Positions 17,472 to 25,542 are shown, counted from the stretch's first letter. The stretch is DNA of 43,575 nt from Aneurinibacillus danicus (GCF_007991215.1 NZ_BJXX01000023.1:1-43575), one strand, 5' to 3'. The notes: a model not told the origin generated them from the sequence alone. Program-made: numbers and translations.

Positions 17472-18422
17472 TTGAAAAAACATTGGATGGCGCTGGCTTT
17501 AGCCCCTTTCGTCGCCGGCAGCCTGCTGGCCGGCGGGCATTCCGCCGCTGCGGCCACCCCTTTTTCTGATATAGATGATCACTGGGCGGAGCCGCAGATT
17601 CTCTCGCTTGCCCGCCAGGGAATCGTAAATGGGATAAACGACGATACGTTTGCGCCCGATCGGCCTCTAACTCGCGGCCAGTTCGTCGTTATGCTTGCCA
17701 AAGTATTTAAAAGCAATTTGACCACACGGGGGACGGCGCAGGAGGCAAGAAAATATTTCTCTGATGTGGATGAATCGGACTATTACGCGGATGAGCTGGT
17801 CCGTCTTCGCAAAGCCGGTGTAATTGATGACCGTGGCGCGTTTCACGGAGAGCGGAAAATTACCCGGCAGGAAATGGCGCACTATCTTACCAATGCATAC
17901 CGTTACCTCTACAAACAGGATTTATCTTCGATTATTAACGTTAAAAATGTTCCGTTTAAAGACGCAGGTGAAATTGCACCCGGTTATCGGGATGATGTCG
18001 TTATCGCAGATAAAATTAATTTAATCAGCGGACGCGATAACGGGAAATTCGATCCGCGCGCTACACTAACCCGGGCAGAAGCAGCCTATGTCATCTACCG
18101 TTTCGGACAGCTGGTGCCGTATGATGATATCGGCGTGCGTTCCGGCTCTCAACTGGCCAAGATCCAGGACGCCTATTACAAAAACGGACGATTGTATATT
18201 ACCTTTACCTATCAGCTTCCTAGCGCCGGATACAGCGGCCAGATTATCATCATTACCCGCTCCGGACAGCAATTGAAGATCGATGTGGAGCAAGTTAAGC
18301 TCGACAGCAGTTCCTCCGCTTCAGGGTTTAAACAAACCCGCACGATTGTCGTAGATGAAAGCAACGTGCGAACCATTATTGTCCGCGTGAATGGAAAAGA
18401 AGAAGCACGATTCAACGTATAA
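17472..18422 (+). CDS. Secreted protein with three SLH domains, 316 aa
   Basis: The TTG at 17472 is favoured: GGAG lies 11 bases upstream, whereas it is only 2 bases from the GTG at 17463. A signal peptide (KKHWMALALAPFVAGSLLAG, cleavage likely after HSAAA) is followed by three SLH modules: FSDIDDHWAEPQIL...FAPDRPLTRGQ, FSDVDESDYYADEL...RKITRQE, and FKDAGEIAPGYRDD...FDPRATLTRAE. These bind secondary cell-wall polymer. The C-terminal ~95 residues are beta-rich and unassigned (YYKNGRLYITFTYQLPSAGY...). It is a monocistronic gene with its own terminator, divergent from ytfI. Confidence 0.88.
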   Translation: MKKHWMALALAPFVAGSLLAGGHSAAAATPFSDIDDHWAEPQILSLARQGIVNGINDDTFAPDRPLTRGQFVVMLAKVFKSNLTTRGTAQEARKYFSDVDESDYYADELVRLRKAGVIDDRGAFHGERKITRQEMAHYLTNAYRYLYKQDLSSIINVKNVPFKDAGEIAPGYRDDVVIADKINLISGRDNGKFDPRATLTRAEAAYVIYRFGQLVPYDDIGVRSGSQLAKIQDAYYKNGRLYITFTYQLPSAGYSGQIIIITRSGQQLKIDVEQVKLDSSSSASGFKQTRTIVVDESNVRTIIVRVNGKEEARFNV

Positions 18423-18428
18423 TCATTT

Positions 18429-18478
18429 CAAAAAAGAGTAGAGCAGGGATAAGGAATTCCCCGCTCTACTCTTTTTTG
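18429..18478. terminator. Bidirectional terminator after the SLH gene
   Basis: AAAAAAGAGTAGAGC pairs with GCTCTACTCTTTTTT, and an inner GGG/CCC extends the stem. T tracts are present on both strands; it also closes the converging CoA-transferase operon. Confidence 0.9.
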
Positions 18479-18527
18479 AACAAGAAGTAAGAAGGTGTGG
18501 AAGTTGAATGCTCATACTATATTTCGG

Positions 18528-19337
18528 TCACGGCAAAAAAATACCTTCAGGATCAACCACATCATGTAGGATGCGAAGCTCCTCGTACGTAGGCGGCTCC
18601 GTTTCTCCCTTGCAGTGTGAGAAATCAAGCTCGAAGCCGGTATTTTCCTGAAGCTGCTCACGGGTTATGCCGGGATGAAGCGTGTCTACATACATGACTC
18701 CCGTCTCTTCATTAAACCGGAATACCGCCATATTGGTAATGACTGCGCTCGGTCCTCCCAAAAACTTTTTGCCATAAGCTTCTCTGCGGTGTACAAGCGT
18801 TCCTTCAGGCCACTTCTTTACCATCCAACCCGGTGATGTGATATAGTCGACGTTCTCTTTGAAACGGCGCTTCTCCTGTACCATAATAAATACGGTACGC
18901 CTGGCGAGCGAGTTAATATCCGGATTGCCGCCGCTTCCCGGAAAACGCATAACCGGCGCAAGATAATCACCGACAACGGTCGTGTTAACGTTGCCGTACT
19001 TATCGATTTCCGCACCTCCGAGATACGCCAAATCAATTTTGCCGCGTTGAAGCTGATTAAACACATCAAACAACCCCGAAGCCACTGATGCCTTCGTCAC
19101 GCAGCGCGGATCACCGACAGATGACGGAAGCGAATCGCCTTTGGAGTCAATGGTTCCTGCCTCGTAGATTAGCTTGCAGTTCGGTGCGCCGAGTTGCTGC
19201 GCCAGCATAATCGCAAGCATCGGCAGTCCGGTACCGGCAAAAACAACTTCCTCGTCTTTCACTTCGCGTGCCGCCGCCACTGCTAGCATATCCACAACGG
19301 AATATTCGCCAGGTTTTGCATACTGTTTATCCGCCAT
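18528..19337 (-). CDS. CoA-transferase family subunit B (GctB/IpdB-like)
   Basis: This 269-aa protein belongs to the class I CoA-transferase superfamily, beta-subunit type. It shows the oxyanion-hole-like VVFAGTGLPMLA segment, LIYEAGTIDSKG where the catalytic Glu region of GctB-type subunits lies, and GGAEIDKYGNVNTT. It also has a GSGGNPDINSLARRT stretch and the C-terminal HPGITREQLQENTGF typical of the GctB branch. Relatives include glutaconate CoA-transferase and the IpdAB ring-opening hydrolase, so a transferase or a thioester/ring hydrolase is possible. It starts one base after subunit A ends. Confidence 0.85.
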   Translation of the reverse strand: MADKQYAKPGEYSVVDMLAVAAAREVKDEEVVFAGTGLPMLAIMLAQQLGAPNCKLIYEAGTIDSKGDSLPSSVGDPRCVTKASVASGLFDVFNQLQRGKIDLAYLGGAEIDKYGNVNTTVVGDYLAPVMRFPGSGGNPDINSLARRTVFIMVQEKRRFKENVDYITSPGWMVKKWPEGTLVHRREAYGKKFLGGPSAVITNMAVFRFNEETGVMYVDTLHPGITREQLQENTGFELDFSHCKGETEPPTYEELRILHDVVDPEGIFLP

Positions 19338-19338
19338 C

Positions 19339-20313
19339 TTACCTCGACCCCCGTTTCACTTTGGTGCTGTATTTGCGGTAGGAATTGGCCCGCAGTTTTT
19401 CCAAACGGGACACACCTAATTTATTCAGATATTCCTCATGGTCTTTTACGCCATATACCCATTCATCCACCCAGGCCACAAATCTTTCATCTGTCCTGGA
19501 AGCCGCCGCAAATTCACGGATAAACGGGCCGTCTACATCATAGAAGCCATATGCGCCGGTCGGATGCGCACTCCATGGCAATTCAACGATCGCATCCACC
19601 AGATAGCCCGGAATCAGGTTACGCTCCGGCTCTTCGCGAAGATAGGACTCTGGTACAATCTCTTCCGCCAGTACAATCACCAGATCAGACGCTTTAATCG
19701 CCTGTTCGTCCGAGTAGGTTTGTCCCGCGATCCGAATCGTCCCCTCTTCTCCTACCTGCTGGGCGTGCACGATACACACACGCGGGCGTACGGCCGGCAC
19801 GTGAATCAATTCACCTTCGTTATAGAATGGATCCTGTACGAAATCGAATTTCTTCGCCGGAATTTTTTCGTTTGCTCCGTTACGCAGGCCGGCTTTTTCC
19901 AGCATGTCATACTCAGGATTTAAGATGTCAGTCCCGCGTGATGCCCAGGTCGGTAAATACGGAATTCCCATTGCTCCGGCCGTCATGCGGTACAGCATCT
20001 GCTGATGACTGTAGTCCTCTATTATGACTGAGCGCTCTCTCATTTTACGGTCCAAACAATAAGGAACCTTGCCGTATAGTTCATGGCCAATCCAGCACGA
20101 TTCCCAGACGGAGACCGCCCCAGCACCTACAAGAAGTTCCGCATGCGTGCCGGAATTAACTTCTACAAGATGTAATCCTTTCTTCTCCTGACGCAGCATC
20201 TCATAAATCGCCGCCATCGGACGACGCCAAATGACAAAACCGCTGAACGTAATCATGTCGTTATCCTGGATCATCTGCACCGCTTCTTGCAGAGAACAGC
20301 GCTTATCCACCAT
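19339..20313 (-). CDS. CoA-transferase family subunit A (GctA/IpdA-like)
   Basis: This 324-aa partner of the B subunit begins with a short helical segment and NDMITFSGFVIWRRPMAAIYE, matching the GctA-branch N-terminus. Next come HLVEVNSGTHAELLVGAGAV, in the place of the usual GSG motif region, and the family segment AQQVGEEGTIRIAGQTYSDEQ. GGAGGGATAAATC precedes the ATG. The two subunits form an operon ending at the hairpin at 18429. Substrate is unknown. The nearby acyl-CoA synthetase suggests a role in catabolism of a carboxylic acid, but the two units are separated by a terminator. Confidence 0.85.
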   Translation of the reverse strand: MVDKRCSLQEAVQMIQDNDMITFSGFVIWRRPMAAIYEMLRQEKKGLHLVEVNSGTHAELLVGAGAVSVWESCWIGHELYGKVPYCLDRKMRERSVIIEDYSHQQMLYRMTAGAMGIPYLPTWASRGTDILNPEYDMLEKAGLRNGANEKIPAKKFDFVQDPFYNEGELIHVPAVRPRVCIVHAQQVGEEGTIRIAGQTYSDEQAIKASDLVIVLAEEIVPESYLREEPERNLIPGYLVDAIVELPWSAHPTGAYGFYDVDGPFIREFAAASRTDERFVAWVDEWVYGVKDHEEYLNKLGVSRLEKLRANSYRKYSTKVKRGSR

Positions 20314-20525
20314 GATTTATCCCTCCTTGCTCCTATTCTATATATTTTGTTTCATAATATTATTTTTAAAGAAATTCTGAAAAATGTCTACTATGCATGT
20401 TTTTCTTTTTTCGTCAAGCATTCTTTATACTGAAGGAGCGCTTGTTTGCTTCATTGAAATAACTACCATTGGAAATGACGGAAAGAGCGGCTGCTCTTTT
20501 TGTGGTACGAAGGAACAGAGAGAAA
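20314..20525. other. Intergenic region with a partial repeat copy
   Basis: About 210 bases between the acs terminator and the CoA-transferase operon. No gene is seen. It carries a partial intergenic repeat (copy E, listed separately) and presumably the promoter for the CoA-transferase operon. Confidence 0.5.
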
Positions 20526-20530
20526 AGAAG
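20467..20530 (-). repeat. Intergenic repeat family, copy E (right module only)
   Basis: Read on the minus strand it contains TTCTTTTCTCT, then TTCCTTCGTACCACAAAA, then CAGCC and CTCTTTCC. This is the same order as the right half of copy C at 40651-40710, with an 18-base identical core. It begins inside the T tract of the acs terminator, in the same orientation as that gene. Confidence 0.7.
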
Positions 20531-20562
20531 TCTCCGAGGATAACCTCAGAGACTTCTTTTCA
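20526..20562 (-). terminator. Terminator of the acyl-CoA synthetase gene
   Basis: AGAAGTCTC-GAGG and CCTC-GAGACTTCT pair around ATAA with one mismatch, followed on the minus strand by TTTTC. It lies directly after the stop at 20566. Confidence 0.88.
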
Positions 20563-20565
20563 TGT

Positions 20566-22158
20566 TTACGCTTGTGCGGCTTTACGCGCCTTCTCCGCCT
20601 GACGCAATTCGACGCGGCGAATCTTGCCGGAGGTCGTCTTCGGCAACTCAGACACAAATTCGATTTCACGCGGATACTTATACGGAGCGGTAATATTCTT
20701 CACGTGTTCCTGCAACTCTTTCACCAATGCTTCAGAAGCAGCGTTCGAGTCGCGCAAAATGACGAATGCCTTCACAATACTGCCTCGTACCGGATCGGGG
20801 CTTGCAACAACCGCGCATTCTTTAACGGCCGGATGCTTCACTAACGCGTCTTCTACCTCGAACGGTCCAATGGTATAGCCTGAGCTGATGATGATATCAT
20901 CCGAACGTCCCTCGAAGAAATAGTAGCCGTCTTCATCTTCTTTCGCCTGGTCGCCCGTTAAGTACCAATCTCCGCGAAAAGCAGCGGCAGTACGTTCAGG
21001 ATCGTTCAGATATCCTTTAAAAAGAGCCGGTACACTGCGGTGTACCGCAATGTCGCCTACCTGGCCGCGCTCGACCGGGTTTCCTTCTTCGTCAATGATG
21101 GCAATTCGGTTGCCCGGCGTCGGTTTGCCCATCGAACCCGGTTTTACTTCCATGTCTTTTAACGTACCGATCAGAAGCGAATTCTCTGTCTGCCCGTAAC
21201 CGTCACGCACGGTAACCCCGAAATACTTCTTAAATGTATCGATAACTTCACGGTTCAGCGGCTCGCCGGCGCTTACCGTACTGCGAAGATGCTCCAATTT
21301 ATACTGGTCAAGGCCCTCTTCCTTGGCCATAATCCGGTATTCGGTCGGTGTGCAGCATAATACATTGACCGAATACTTATCAAGCAGAGACAAATATTTT
21401 TTCGGCTCGAACTTGCCAAAATAAACAAGGCCAGTTGCACCGGAACCGAGCACGGAAATAAACGGACTCCAATTCCACTTTGCCCAGCCGGGACCGGCCG
21501 TAGCCCATACTACATCTCCATCCCGCACATCCAACCACAGCTTTGCTGCCACCGCCTGGTGTGCGTATGCCCAGCTGTGTGTGTGGATAACGCCTTTGGG
21601 ATTGCCTGTCGTACCGGATGTGTAGTTAAGAAATGCGATATCATCGGCGCGTGTATTCTCGACTTCAAATTCTTCGCTTTGTCCCTCTATAACCTTGTCG
21701 AAAGAAATCCAGCCTTCCTTCGTTCCTCCGCATACGATAAACGTCTCCAGCGTACGGCAATCCGCCCTCACTTCATCGATACGGCTCACCAGATCATGAT
21801 AGGAGATAACCGCTTTGATGCCTGCATGTGTAGCACGGTATAAAATATCTTTCGGCATTAGCATTTCCGAACCCGGAAGCACAATAGCGCCAATCTTCAG
21901 TGCCGCCATGTAGCTAATGTATGCCTGCTCGATACGCGGCAGGATAATCATGATTTTATCGCCTTTTTGAATGCCGAGTTCTTTTAGTCCGTTTGCCAGT
22001 TGGTTCGATACTTTACTTAATTGAGCGTATGTGAACTGCTTTGTCTCGCCCGCTTCATTCTCCCACAGCAAAGCCAACTTGTCCGGATCGGCGGCGTGTC
22101 GTTCGATGTCATTCACCATATTGTAGTACTCAGGTGCATGCAGTTGCAATTCGGTCAT
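20566..22158 (-). CDS. Acyl-CoA synthetase (MACS-like, acetyl-CoA synthetase superfamily)
   Basis: This 530-aa AMP-forming ligase activates a carboxylic acid to its CoA thioester. The P-loop-like motif is YTSGTTGNPKGVIHTH (A3), the A5 motif is DGYGQTE, A7 is WYLTGDQAKEDEDGYYFFEGR, and A10 contains PKTTSGKIRRVELR with the catalytic Lys. Length and sequence style match medium-chain acyl-CoA synthetases of Bacillus (YtcI/MACS-like) rather than the ~650-aa acetyl-CoA synthetase. GGAGGAGATGGAGA precedes the ATG. A near-perfect cre site upstream suggests repression by CcpA when preferred sugar is present. Confidence 0.92.
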   Translation of the reverse strand: MTELQLHAPEYYNMVNDIERHAADPDKLALLWENEAGETKQFTYAQLSKVSNQLANGLKELGIQKGDKIMIILPRIEQAYISYMAALKIGAIVLPGSEMLMPKDILYRATHAGIKAVISYHDLVSRIDEVRADCRTLETFIVCGGTKEGWISFDKVIEGQSEEFEVENTRADDIAFLNYTSGTTGNPKGVIHTHSWAYAHQAVAAKLWLDVRDGDVVWATAGPGWAKWNWSPFISVLGSGATGLVYFGKFEPKKYLSLLDKYSVNVLCCTPTEYRIMAKEEGLDQYKLEHLRSTVSAGEPLNREVIDTFKKYFGVTVRDGYGQTENSLLIGTLKDMEVKPGSMGKPTPGNRIAIIDEEGNPVERGQVGDIAVHRSVPALFKGYLNDPERTAAAFRGDWYLTGDQAKEDEDGYYFFEGRSDDIIISSGYTIGPFEVEDALVKHPAVKECAVVASPDPVRGSIVKAFVILRDSNAASEALVKELQEHVKNITAPYKYPREIEFVSELPKTTSGKIRRVELRQAEKARKAAQA

Positions 22159-22197
22159 TCTCCATCTCCTCCAACTTCCATTTACTTTTTTAAGAAC

Positions 22198-22212
22198 TGC
22201 AAACGTTTTCTA
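22198..22212 (-). promoter_or_regulatory. Second cre-like site
   Basis: On the minus strand this reads TAGAAAACGTTTGCA, matching the cre consensus WTGNAANCGNWNNCW at all but one defined position. It lies 4 bases from the perfect site, closer to the acyl-CoA synthetase start. Confidence 0.55.
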
Positions 22213-22216
22213 AGCA

Positions 22217-22231
22217 ATGAAAACGTTTACT
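22217..22231. promoter_or_regulatory. cre site (CcpA operator)
   Basis: ATGAAAACGTTTACT matches every defined position of the CcpA cre consensus WTGNAANCGNWNNCW. It lies about 60 bases upstream of the acyl-CoA synthetase start, where bound CcpA would repress. Carbon catabolite repression of this gene is inferred. Confidence 0.75.
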
Positions 22232-22320
22232 ATAAACTAACTATTCCATCTTTTTTGTCATATTCCTGCTTTGTTTTTGAATAATTATCAGGAAAATATT
22301 TATTTCAAAATTTCGTCACA

Positions 22321-22443
22321 AGAATGGAAAAATGAGGAGAGAACGAGACAATGATTTTAATGTGGAAAAAGGCGAAGGACTTTTTCTTCCTTAGATCTTT
22401 TTTCCTCCCTCTTCTTCTTTCTTCATGATTTTCACAGAAAAAA
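22321..22443 (-). repeat. Intergenic repeat family, copy A (left module)
   Basis: On the minus strand it opens TTTTTTCTGTGAAAATCATG, passes through GATCTAAGGAAGAAAAAG and a short hairpin ending TTCGCCTTTTT, then ATCATTGTCTCGTTCT. The order and sequence match copies B and C, and the first T run is the T tract of the SASP terminator. It fades out near 22325, so the right module is absent or decayed. Confidence 0.8.
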
Positions 22444-22466
22444 GAAGCCGGCGAAATCGCCGGCTC
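22436..22466 (-). terminator. Terminator of the SASP gene
   Basis: AGCCGGCG (22446-22453) and CGCCGGCT (22458-22465) pair perfectly, and TTCTTTTTT follows on the minus strand. The T tract merges into repeat copy A. Confidence 0.9.
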
Positions 22467-22488
22467 CTATTACCAGATATTCATGTAA

Positions 22489-22692
22489 TTATGCGCGACC
22501 ACCCAGCTGTTGTTCAGCTAATTGAACAAGACGCTTTGTGATTTCGCCACCAACAGAACCATTTTGACGAGAAGTTGTGTCCGCTCCCAGTTGTACGCCG
22601 AACTCAGAAGCGATTTCATACTTCATTTGGTCCAGAGCTTGCTGTGCGCCAGGAACAACCAGGTTGTTTCTGTTACCTTGTTGTTGTGCCAT
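22489..22692 (-). CDS. Small acid-soluble spore protein, alpha/beta type
   Basis: This 67-aa protein coats and protects spore DNA from UV and heat. It has the family signature [18 protein letters not shown], with the GPR protease cleavage region in YEIASEFGV, and [20 protein letters not shown] near the C-terminus. The family's typical length is 60-75 aa. The AGGAGGTGAAATAAC ribosome-binding site is very strong. A textbook sigma-G promoter lies upstream, so expression should be forespore-specific. It is monocistronic. Confidence 0.97.
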   Translation of the reverse strand: MAQQQGNRNNLVVPGAQQALDQMKYEIASEFGVQLGADTTSRQNGSVGGEITKRLVQLAEQQLGGRA

Positions 22693-22722
22693 GTTATTTC
22701 ACCTCCTTATGTGGTGTATCTA

Positions 22723-22752
22723 TAGAATGTCACCAACACGGAGGTTACATGC
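22723..22752 (-). promoter_or_regulatory. Sigma-G promoter of the SASP gene
   Basis: On the minus strand GCATG (-35, at 22748-22752) and CATTCTA (-10, at 22723-22729) are separated by 18 bases. Both agree with the forespore sigma-G consensus gHATR / CATWHTA at every position. The -10 box lies about 31 bases upstream of the SASP ATG. Confidence 0.8.
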
Positions 22753-22791
22753 AACCCAAAAGCACAGTAAATGTTGGAAGGCTCCCGTAGA

Positions 22792-23466
22792 TTAAAGAAC
22801 GGAATGATACAGACGTTTACGCCACCAGATACCCGCCGTCAGCACCAGCATAGTAAGCAACAGAGGAAACAGCCAATCAAGATAATAATACATAGGTGCA
22901 ATACGCTGCTGTACTGCCTCTTCAGACATAACCATCTTGCCTGCCGTATAACTAAGAACACCCGCACCGATATAAATAAGAGCCGGCGCCCGGTCCATGA
23001 GCGCGGCCACAGCGTTGCTCCCGACCATCAAAAGCGGAATGCTAAGACCTAACCCGAACAGCAGCAGAACAAAGTCACCGTGTGCTGCTCCTCCAACCGC
23101 CAGCACATTGTCAAGACTCATAACAAAATCCGCAACGATAATTGTTTGCACCGCTCCAGCCAGCGTATGGCCGGCTTTAATATCCGAGGATTCCTCTCCT
23201 TCACCAATAAGTAACTTCAAAGCAATCCAGGCAAGCACAACGCCACCGACCGCCTTCAAATACGGAATAAGCAGTACCCACGTCGTCAGTGCTGTCAGCA
23301 CAATGCGCAGTACAACCGCTCCCACTGTACCGTACATAACAGCCTTTTTTCTCTGGACAGGCGGGAGTCTCCGGCTCGCCATCCCGATAACTACGGCGTT
23401 ATCGCCGCTAAGCACTACGTCAATAATAACGATATTAATAAATCCGATCCAAAACGACGCATCCAT
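22792..23466 (-). CDS. TerC-family integral membrane protein (YjbE-like)
   Basis: The 224-aa protein has about seven hydrophobic helices. It has the paired acidic motifs of the TerC family, IIDVVLSGDNAVVIGMA near the N-terminus and VADFVMSLDNVLAVGG near residue 115, probably metal-coordinating. Family members are implicated in manganese efflux and metal loading of exported proteins; some carry tellurite-resistance annotation. GAAGGTGGTGG precedes the ATG. A 22-base perfect palindrome lies just upstream. No yybP-ykoY manganese riboswitch was recognisable. Confidence 0.9.
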   Translation of the reverse strand: MDASFWIGFINIVIIDVVLSGDNAVVIGMASRRLPPVQRKKAVMYGTVGAVVLRIVLTALTTWVLLIPYLKAVGGVVLAWIALKLLIGEGEESSDIKAGHTLAGAVQTIIVADFVMSLDNVLAVGGAAHGDFVLLLFGLGLSIPLLMVGSNAVAALMDRAPALIYIGAGVLSYTAGKMVMSEEAVQQRIAPMYYYLDWLFPLLLTMLVLTAGIWWRKRLYHSVL

Positions 23467-23487
23467 GAGTCCTGTCCACCACCTTCT

Positions 23488-23509
23488 AGCACTGAATATA
23501 TTCAGTGCT
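23488..23509. promoter_or_regulatory. 22-base perfect palindrome upstream of the TerC gene
   Basis: AGCACTGAATA is followed directly by its reverse complement. The palindrome lies about 22 bases upstream of the TerC start codon and just ahead of its ribosome-binding site. It could be a regulator-binding site or an RNA hairpin; there is no T tract, so it is not a normal terminator. Confidence 0.6.
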
Positions 23510-23561
23510 GAGACGGGCTATACCAATTAAATTAGCTGATTCGGCAGTCTCTCTTTCCTCA

Positions 23562-23756
23562 CTACTTGGCTGGAGAAGATAGCGGGGACGCAGCAGGTAG
23601 ATTTACCTGCATTTTATGTTCATTCCAGTTGTTTGCATTAAAACCCGGATCGCGCTGTTTATAGAGCACGAGCAGCGTATAAATAACACTCCAGAGCAGA
23701 AACCCGGCAGGAATAAGCATCCACTTATGCTTTGTTTTTTTCTTTGCCTTATCCAT
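23562..23756 (-). CDS. Small single-pass membrane protein, 64 aa
   Basis: The start is placed at the ATG at 23756 (AAAGGGGCTGTTTAC upstream), giving MDKAKKKTKHKWMLIPAGFL. A basic cytoplasmic N-terminus is followed by one helix (about residues 12-33) and an external tail with a GFNANNWNEHKMQ segment. I do not recognise a family. It lies 40 bases after the Crp/Fnr gene on the same strand and is probably co-transcribed with it. Confidence 0.7.
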   Translation of the reverse strand: MDKAKKKTKHKWMLIPAGFLLWSVIYTLLVLYKQRDPGFNANNWNEHKMQVNLPAASPLSSPAK

Positions 23757-23796
23757 GTAAACAGCCCCTTTCCATCCCCTCTTGCGTAACCTGTCA

Positions 23797-24462
23797 CTAT
23801 TGATGTCGAATCCAGATAGAATGCGCATCAAATTCGATAAGCCCTTCCTTCTTCAACTGACTTATAATCCGGCTTGCTGTCTCCCGGGTCGTGCCCACCA
23901 TATCTGCCAGGTCCTGATGTGTCAGCTCCATTTTCAGTGAATAGCCTCCCGCCACCTCTGTTCCTCTGGATTTAGCCAGAGAAGAAAGCGTATTCATAAT
24001 TTTTTCTTTCATATCTTTGCTAAGCACATCCGAAAGACGGCGTTGAAGGTCACGAATTTTCCCTTCCAAAATCTGTAGAAGGCGAATGCACAGCGCTGAG
24101 TTCCCTTTCAGCAGCGCCGTCAACTCCTGGACATTAATAGAATAGAGTAAGGATTCTTCCATCGCTTCCGCTGTCGCCGGATACGGACTGCCACCGAACA
24201 TACCGATATGGGGAAACATATCTCGCTCGTACAGTACGTTGACAATCTGCTCCCGCCCGTCTTCAGTCGTTTTATATACTTTTACCGTCCCGTGCGCAAG
24301 CAGGTAGATGGCTGTGCAAGGCTCTCCCTCATAAAATAAAATTTCGCGCTTCTTTACTTTTTTATGGGACATTACGCCAACAATTGCGTCCCGCTCCTGC
24401 TCAGTCAGAGACGCAAACAGCGATACTGTACCGAGAAACTCTCGCAGCGACTTATGCTCCAC
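23797..24462 (-). CDS. Crp/Fnr-family transcriptional regulator
   Basis: The 221-aa protein has a cyclic-nucleotide-binding-like beta-barrel (about 15-125, REILFYEGEPCTAIYLLAHG) and a C-terminal winged helix-turn-helix with recognition helix TRETASRIISQLKKEG. The N-terminal cysteine cluster of true FNR is missing, so an iron-sulphur oxygen sensor is unlikely. The effector is unknown. Several residues typical of the cAMP pocket are not evident. The start is GTG at 24462 with GAGGGAG 5 bases upstream. It is followed by the 64-aa membrane gene. Confidence 0.9.
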   Translation of the reverse strand: MEHKSLREFLGTVSLFASLTEQERDAIVGVMSHKKVKKREILFYEGEPCTAIYLLAHGTVKVYKTTEDGREQIVNVLYERDMFPHIGMFGGSPYPATAEAMEESLLYSINVQELTALLKGNSALCIRLLQILEGKIRDLQRRLSDVLSKDMKEKIMNTLSSLAKSRGTEVAGGYSLKMELTHQDLADMVGTTRETASRIISQLKKEGLIEFDAHSIWIRHQ

Positions 24463-24489
24463 CTATTCTCCCTCTCTTCCTTCCATGGA

Positions 24490-24528
24490 AAAACAGGGCG
24501 CCGCTAAAACAGCAGCGCCCCTGTTATT
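24490..24528 (-). terminator. Terminator of the DJ-1/PfpI gene
   Basis: AACAGG-GCGC-GCT and AGC-GCGCCCTGTT pair around GTTTT with a mismatch and a bulge. TTTTT follows on the minus strand. Confidence 0.75.
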
Positions 24529-25080
24529 TTATCGCAATAATTTAATGAATTCACGCATAAAACCAGGCAAATCCGGCCATGCATGACCTGATACCAGATT
24601 TTGATGCGTATGTAGCGTTTTGTCAATATACGTCGCACCGCATGCTACCACATCCGGCTTGCATGCAGAATAGGCAGTGTACTCTCTTCCCTTCATTAAA
24701 TCCGGCACAACAGACAACACTTGAGCGGCATGGCAAATGGCTCCGACCGGCTTATTCGCTTCAAAGAAATGGCGCACAATGCCCGGCAGACTCTCATCAA
24801 GACGAATATACTCCGGCGCGCGGCCGCCCGGGATAATGAGACCGTCATACTGTGTGGGATCCACATCGGCGAACGCGGCGTGTGACTCTAATCCGTATGC
24901 AGGTTTTTCTATATACGTCTCCATGCCTTCCACAAAATCATGGCTGACGGTTTGCAATTTCTTTACGGAAGGAGAGGCAATGGTTACCTCAAATCCCTCT
25001 TCCAAGCAGCGGTAATACGGATAAAAAATTTCCAGTGCTTCTACGGCGTCTCCCGTTATGATTAACACACGTTTGCTCAT
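24529..25080 (-). CDS. DJ-1/PfpI family protein
   Basis: This 183-aa single-domain protein has the flavodoxin-like fold of the family. GAICHAAQVL carries the nucleophile-elbow Cys116; LEIFY holds the nearby Glu; and YDGLIIPGGRAPEYIR is a family motif. Members include intracellular peptidases, deglycases and stress chaperones, and the exact activity cannot be told from sequence. The ATG at 25080 (GGGGTGAATTCA upstream) is preferred over GTG at 25089. It is a single-gene unit. Confidence 0.88.
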   Translation of the reverse strand: MSKRVLIITGDAVEALEIFYPYYRCLEEGFEVTIASPSVKKLQTVSHDFVEGMETYIEKPAYGLESHAAFADVDPTQYDGLIIPGGRAPEYIRLDESLPGIVRHFFEANKPVGAICHAAQVLSVVPDLMKGREYTAYSACKPDVVACGATYIDKTLHTHQNLVSGHAWPDLPGFMREFIKLLR

Positions 25081-25242
25081 TGAATTCACCCCGTTTAAAT
25101 AAAAATAGTGATGCTTCAGAACTCAGGTTTTGTTTTTACCCGACTTTTTATTACTTTCGACGGCACAGTGCGAATTCCTGCTTGCCCTTTACGCAAGGAA
25201 TTTAAGAAGAGGTGGCAAACTATATAAAATGAACTAAAGAAA

Positions 25243-25474
25243 TCACATTTTTACACACAAACGATTAATCGTACAGGACAAAGCTTGATTGATATATTGA
25301 ATAAACGCTTGCACACGGGCACGAATCTCCTTCACAGAGGGGTAAAATACATTTTCAATGATGGATTTTTTCAGCCATTTCCATTGTGATCCCTTTTACC
25401 GTATAAGAAATGTCCCATTCACGCTTGATCCATTGTCCAATCAACCCGGCTGTCCAGTTATATAGTACAGCCAT
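25243..25474 (-). pseudogene. IS630-type transposase remnant, internally deleted
   Basis: Two pieces in different frames abut. The upstream piece (from about 25474) reads YNWTAGLIGQWIKREWDIS..., a winged helix-turn-helix typical of the N-terminal half of IS630-type transposases. It is interrupted at about 25370, where the frame changes to LKKSIIENVFYPSVKEIRAR ... INRLCVKM and a stop at 25243, the family's C-terminus. The central DDE catalytic part is missing. Together with 26251-26409 it looks like one element, broken and deleted. Confidence 0.65.
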
Positions 25475-25542
25475 TGAGGCTTATGAACGAAAACAGCCAA
25501 AGAAGTCTGAAACCACAGGAACCGCCACATAGGGTGGTAAGT

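Larger units (their letters stand above)
22159..22320. other. Upstream region of the acyl-CoA synthetase gene
   Basis: This stretch, together with the repeat copy at 22321-22443, fills the 330 bases between the synthetase and the SASP gene. It holds two cre-like boxes and no gene. I could not fix the promoter boxes. Confidence 0.5.

Noticed and set aside
23467-23560. yybP-ykoY manganese riboswitch upstream of the TerC gene
   Set aside because: I searched for its conserved loop motifs and found none; only a palindrome is present.
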